Below are positions 6,485-7,579 of a stretch of DNA of 7,579 bases, piece by piece (the first letter of the stretch is position 1; each line of letters begins with the position of its first letter). The DNA comes from JBOGJG01 sp050747825. GTDB lineage: Bacteria; Acidobacteriota; UBA6911; RPQK01; JBOGJG01. A program made the position numbers and the translations under genes. The stretch lies in the NCBI GenBank assembly GCA_050747825.1, contig JBOGJG010000302.1:1-7579 (forward strand), written 5' to 3'. The notes under the pieces are model-generated. The model was not told the origin of the DNA. It was given only the letters and a program-made list of their open reading frames with translations, and ran no database searches.

Positions 6485-7300
6485 ATGTCGAGCGAATTGC
6501 AGGCCATAATTTTGGGCATCCTTCAGGGCCTGACCGAGTTTCTGCCCATCAGCAGTTCGGCACACCTGATCTTGCTGCCCTGGTTCATGGAATGGGAGCC
6601 GATGGGGATCACCTTTGACGTGGTGATTCATTTGGGTACGCTGCTGGCCATCCTGATTTATTTCCGAAAAGAGTGGCTGGAGGTGATCGTCGAGACCATC
6701 CGGTGGGTCTTCAGGCGCAAGACTGCCTCAGTGGAGCAGGGAAGATTGGCCGGAGCGCTGATTGTGGGGACCTTTCCCGCGGTCATTTTTGGCGGGCTGG
6801 GTCGCGCCGTCATTGAACACAATCTGCGCGTTCCCATGGTTACGGCGATCATGCTGATCGGTTTTGGGCTCTTGCTCTGGCGGGCTGACCGCGCGGCTAC
6901 GGGAGAGCGCGATCTGTCTAGCATCCGGCTGAGAGATGGAATCCTCATCGGGGCTGCTCAGGCGCTGGCTTTAGTTCCGGGAGTCAGCCGCTCGGGCGTG
7001 ACCGTCACGGCCGCTTTGTTGCTGGGCCTAAGCCGTCCCGATGCCGCCCGCTTTTCCTTCCTGCTGGCGGGGCCCATTGTGGCCCTGGGTGGAATGGCTA
7101 GTCTGTACGATCTCTGGCGCCTGCCCGCGGCCGTTAACGGCTCCGGGCCGGCGCTCCTGCTGGGAGTCATCTTCTCTTTCCTGAGTGGATTCCTGTGCAT
7201 TAAGTACTTTCTCCGTTTTCTTCAGACGCGGACTTACGCGCCCTTTGTGGTCTATCGCCTCATCCTGGCGCTGTTTATATTGTCTTTCCTGGCTCTCTGA
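6485..7300 (+). CDS. uppP: Undecaprenyl-diphosphatase (UppP/BacA family)
   Basis: Integral membrane phosphatase that dephosphorylates undecaprenyl pyrophosphate to the monophosphate carrier used for peptidoglycan and other envelope polymers; overexpression of the family gives bacitracin resistance. The 271-residue protein is the normal family length and very hydrophobic, with several membrane segments (for example near 45-60, 88-106, 115-132, 150-165, 190-208, 222-245 and 253-271). The first signature is QGLTEFLPISSSAH (14-27), the (E/Q)xxxE motif with Q14, E18, S24 and H27 matching E. coli E17, E21, S27 and H30. The second is PGVSRSG (165-171), with R169 matching E. coli R174, followed by LLGLSRPDAARFSFLLAGPI. 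These place it in the BacA family, not the PAP2-type phosphatases. The ATG at 6485 gives the expected N-terminus. No clear Shine-Dalgarno sequence precedes it; GAGAG at 6464-6468 is too far away. A repeat array begins directly after the stop codon. Confidence 0.97.
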   Translation: MSSELQAIILGILQGLTEFLPISSSAHLILLPWFMEWEPMGITFDVVIHLGTLLAILIYFRKEWLEVIVETIRWVFRRKTASVEQGRLAGALIVGTFPAVIFGGLGRAVIEHNLRVPMVTAIMLIGFGLLLWRADRAATGERDLSSIRLRDGILIGAAQALALVPGVSRSGVTVTAALLLGLSRPDAARFSFLLAGPIVALGGMASLYDLWRLPAAVNGSGPALLLGVIFSFLSGFLCIKYFLRFLQTRTYAPFVVYRLILALFILSFLAL

Positions 7301-7377
7301 GGTGGCGGGCTCGCTGCGCTCGCGCTGGCAGGTGGCGGGCTCGCTGCGCTCGCGCTGGCGGGTGGCAGGTGGCGGGT
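7301..7377 (+). repeat. Two 30-bp tandem repeats followed by GGTGGCR heptamers
   Basis: The array begins at the base after the uppP stop. Units 7301-7330 and 7331-7360 are identical except for the last base (A or G). Each contains GGTGGCG, then the direct repeat GCTCGC-TGC-GCTCGC, then GCTGGC. They are followed by ggtggca (7361-7367) and ggtggcg (7368-7374). This is the same family as 182-237, where the central element is GCTCGC-TTC-GCTCGC. No stem followed by a T-run is present, so I do not call an intrinsic terminator. Confidence 0.93.
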
Positions 7378-7523
7378 GAGTGAGAGAGCACGGAATGAGT
7401 GAGGGAATGAGTGAGGGAGGGAGTGGGAGTGTTGAAAGAGGCCGTTGGGCTGCTAGACCAAGTCTGATTTCCCTTCCACACTCCCGCCCTCTCTCCCTCT
7501 TACCCGCCACCTGCCACCCGCCA
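7356..7523. repeat. Inverted repeat around a purine/pyrimidine-asymmetric core
   Basis: 7356-7377 and 7502-7523 are exact reverse complements over 22 bp. The pairing continues inward with mismatches: the GAGTGAGAGAG stretch near 7378-7388 against the CTCTCTCCCTCTT stretch near 7489-7501. Inside, the plus strand is purine-rich to about 7440, including two exact 12-bp copies of GGAATGAGTGAG (7392-7415), and pyrimidine-rich from about 7468. GGGAGTGT at 7425-7432 pairs with ACACTCCC at 7478-7485. The structure could fold as a long hairpin in single-stranded DNA or RNA. No coding sequence is supported between 7301 and the window end. Confidence 0.8.
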
Positions 7524-7579
7524 CCCGCCACCGCGAGCGCAGCGAGCTTGCCACCTGCCACCCGCCACCCGCCACCGCG
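7502..7579 (-). repeat. GGTGGCR heptamer array in inverted orientation, running off the window
   Basis: On the minus strand this reads as GGTGGCG/A heptamers interrupted once by a GCTCGC-TGC-GCTCGC element (near 7533-7547), the mirror image of 7301-7377. 7525-7555 on the minus strand matches 209-239 on the plus strand at 30 of 31 positions. The array reaches the last base of the window, so its full length is unknown. Confidence 0.92.

Noticed and set aside
6376..6519. N-terminal extension of GuaA by 48 residues
   Set aside because: The extension translates promoter and GGAACTT repeat sequence, overlaps the uppP coding region and matches nothing in GuaA, which begins at the 6375 ATG.
7028..7561. 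177-codon minus-strand frame across the uppP 3' end and the right arrays
   Set aside because: It is antisense to conserved uppP and otherwise repeat translation with no start context.

Overview
The window looks like an ordinary housekeeping stretch of a bacterial chromosome: moderately GC-rich, with genes for DNA replication, purine synthesis, fatty-acid synthesis and cell-wall lipid recycling. The lineage cannot be fixed from the sequence. The dnaE-accA order is shared by many bacteria, and the short AccA and the repeat-filled spacers suggest an environmental, non-enteric bacterium. Acidobacteriota or a similar lineage is a guess from memory of such spacer repeats, not a demonstrated assignment. 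No phage, plasmid, insertion sequence, CRISPR array, tRNA or rRNA is visible.

Layout. On the minus strand, read from right to left: guaA (GMP synthetase, 6375-4834), dnaE (replicative DNA polymerase III alpha subunit, 4677-1201), accA (acetyl-CoA carboxylase carboxyltransferase alpha, 1162-314), and the first 45 codons of a Mut7-C-type RNase-domain gene that runs off the left edge (137-1). The plus strand carries one gene, uppP (undecaprenyl-diphosphatase, 6485-7300), divergent from guaA across a 109-bp spacer. dnaE and accA are 38 nt apart and probably cotranscribed. The guaA-dnaE and accA-Mut7-C gaps (156 and 176 nt) are wider and filled with repeats.

The unusual part is between the genes. 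All the larger spacers contain tandem heptamers of three families: GGTCAGC-type (154-341), GGTGGCG/A-type mixed with GCTCGC direct repeats (182-237 and 7301-7579), and GGAACTT-type (4680-4724, 4811-4831, 6418-6452). The units touch functional signals: one array supplies the accA stop codon, another abuts the dnaE start codon, and another lies inside the guaA/uppP divergent promoter region. Separately, a 46-bp tandem duplication of the dnaE 3' end spans the dnaE/accA junction, so accA starts inside the second copy.

The genes do not form one pathway, but all serve growth: GMP supply, chromosome replication, malonyl-CoA supply and recycling of the undecaprenyl carrier lipid. I see no convincing new multi-gene system. 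The best candidates for something little described are the heptamer repeats and the duplicated gene junction.
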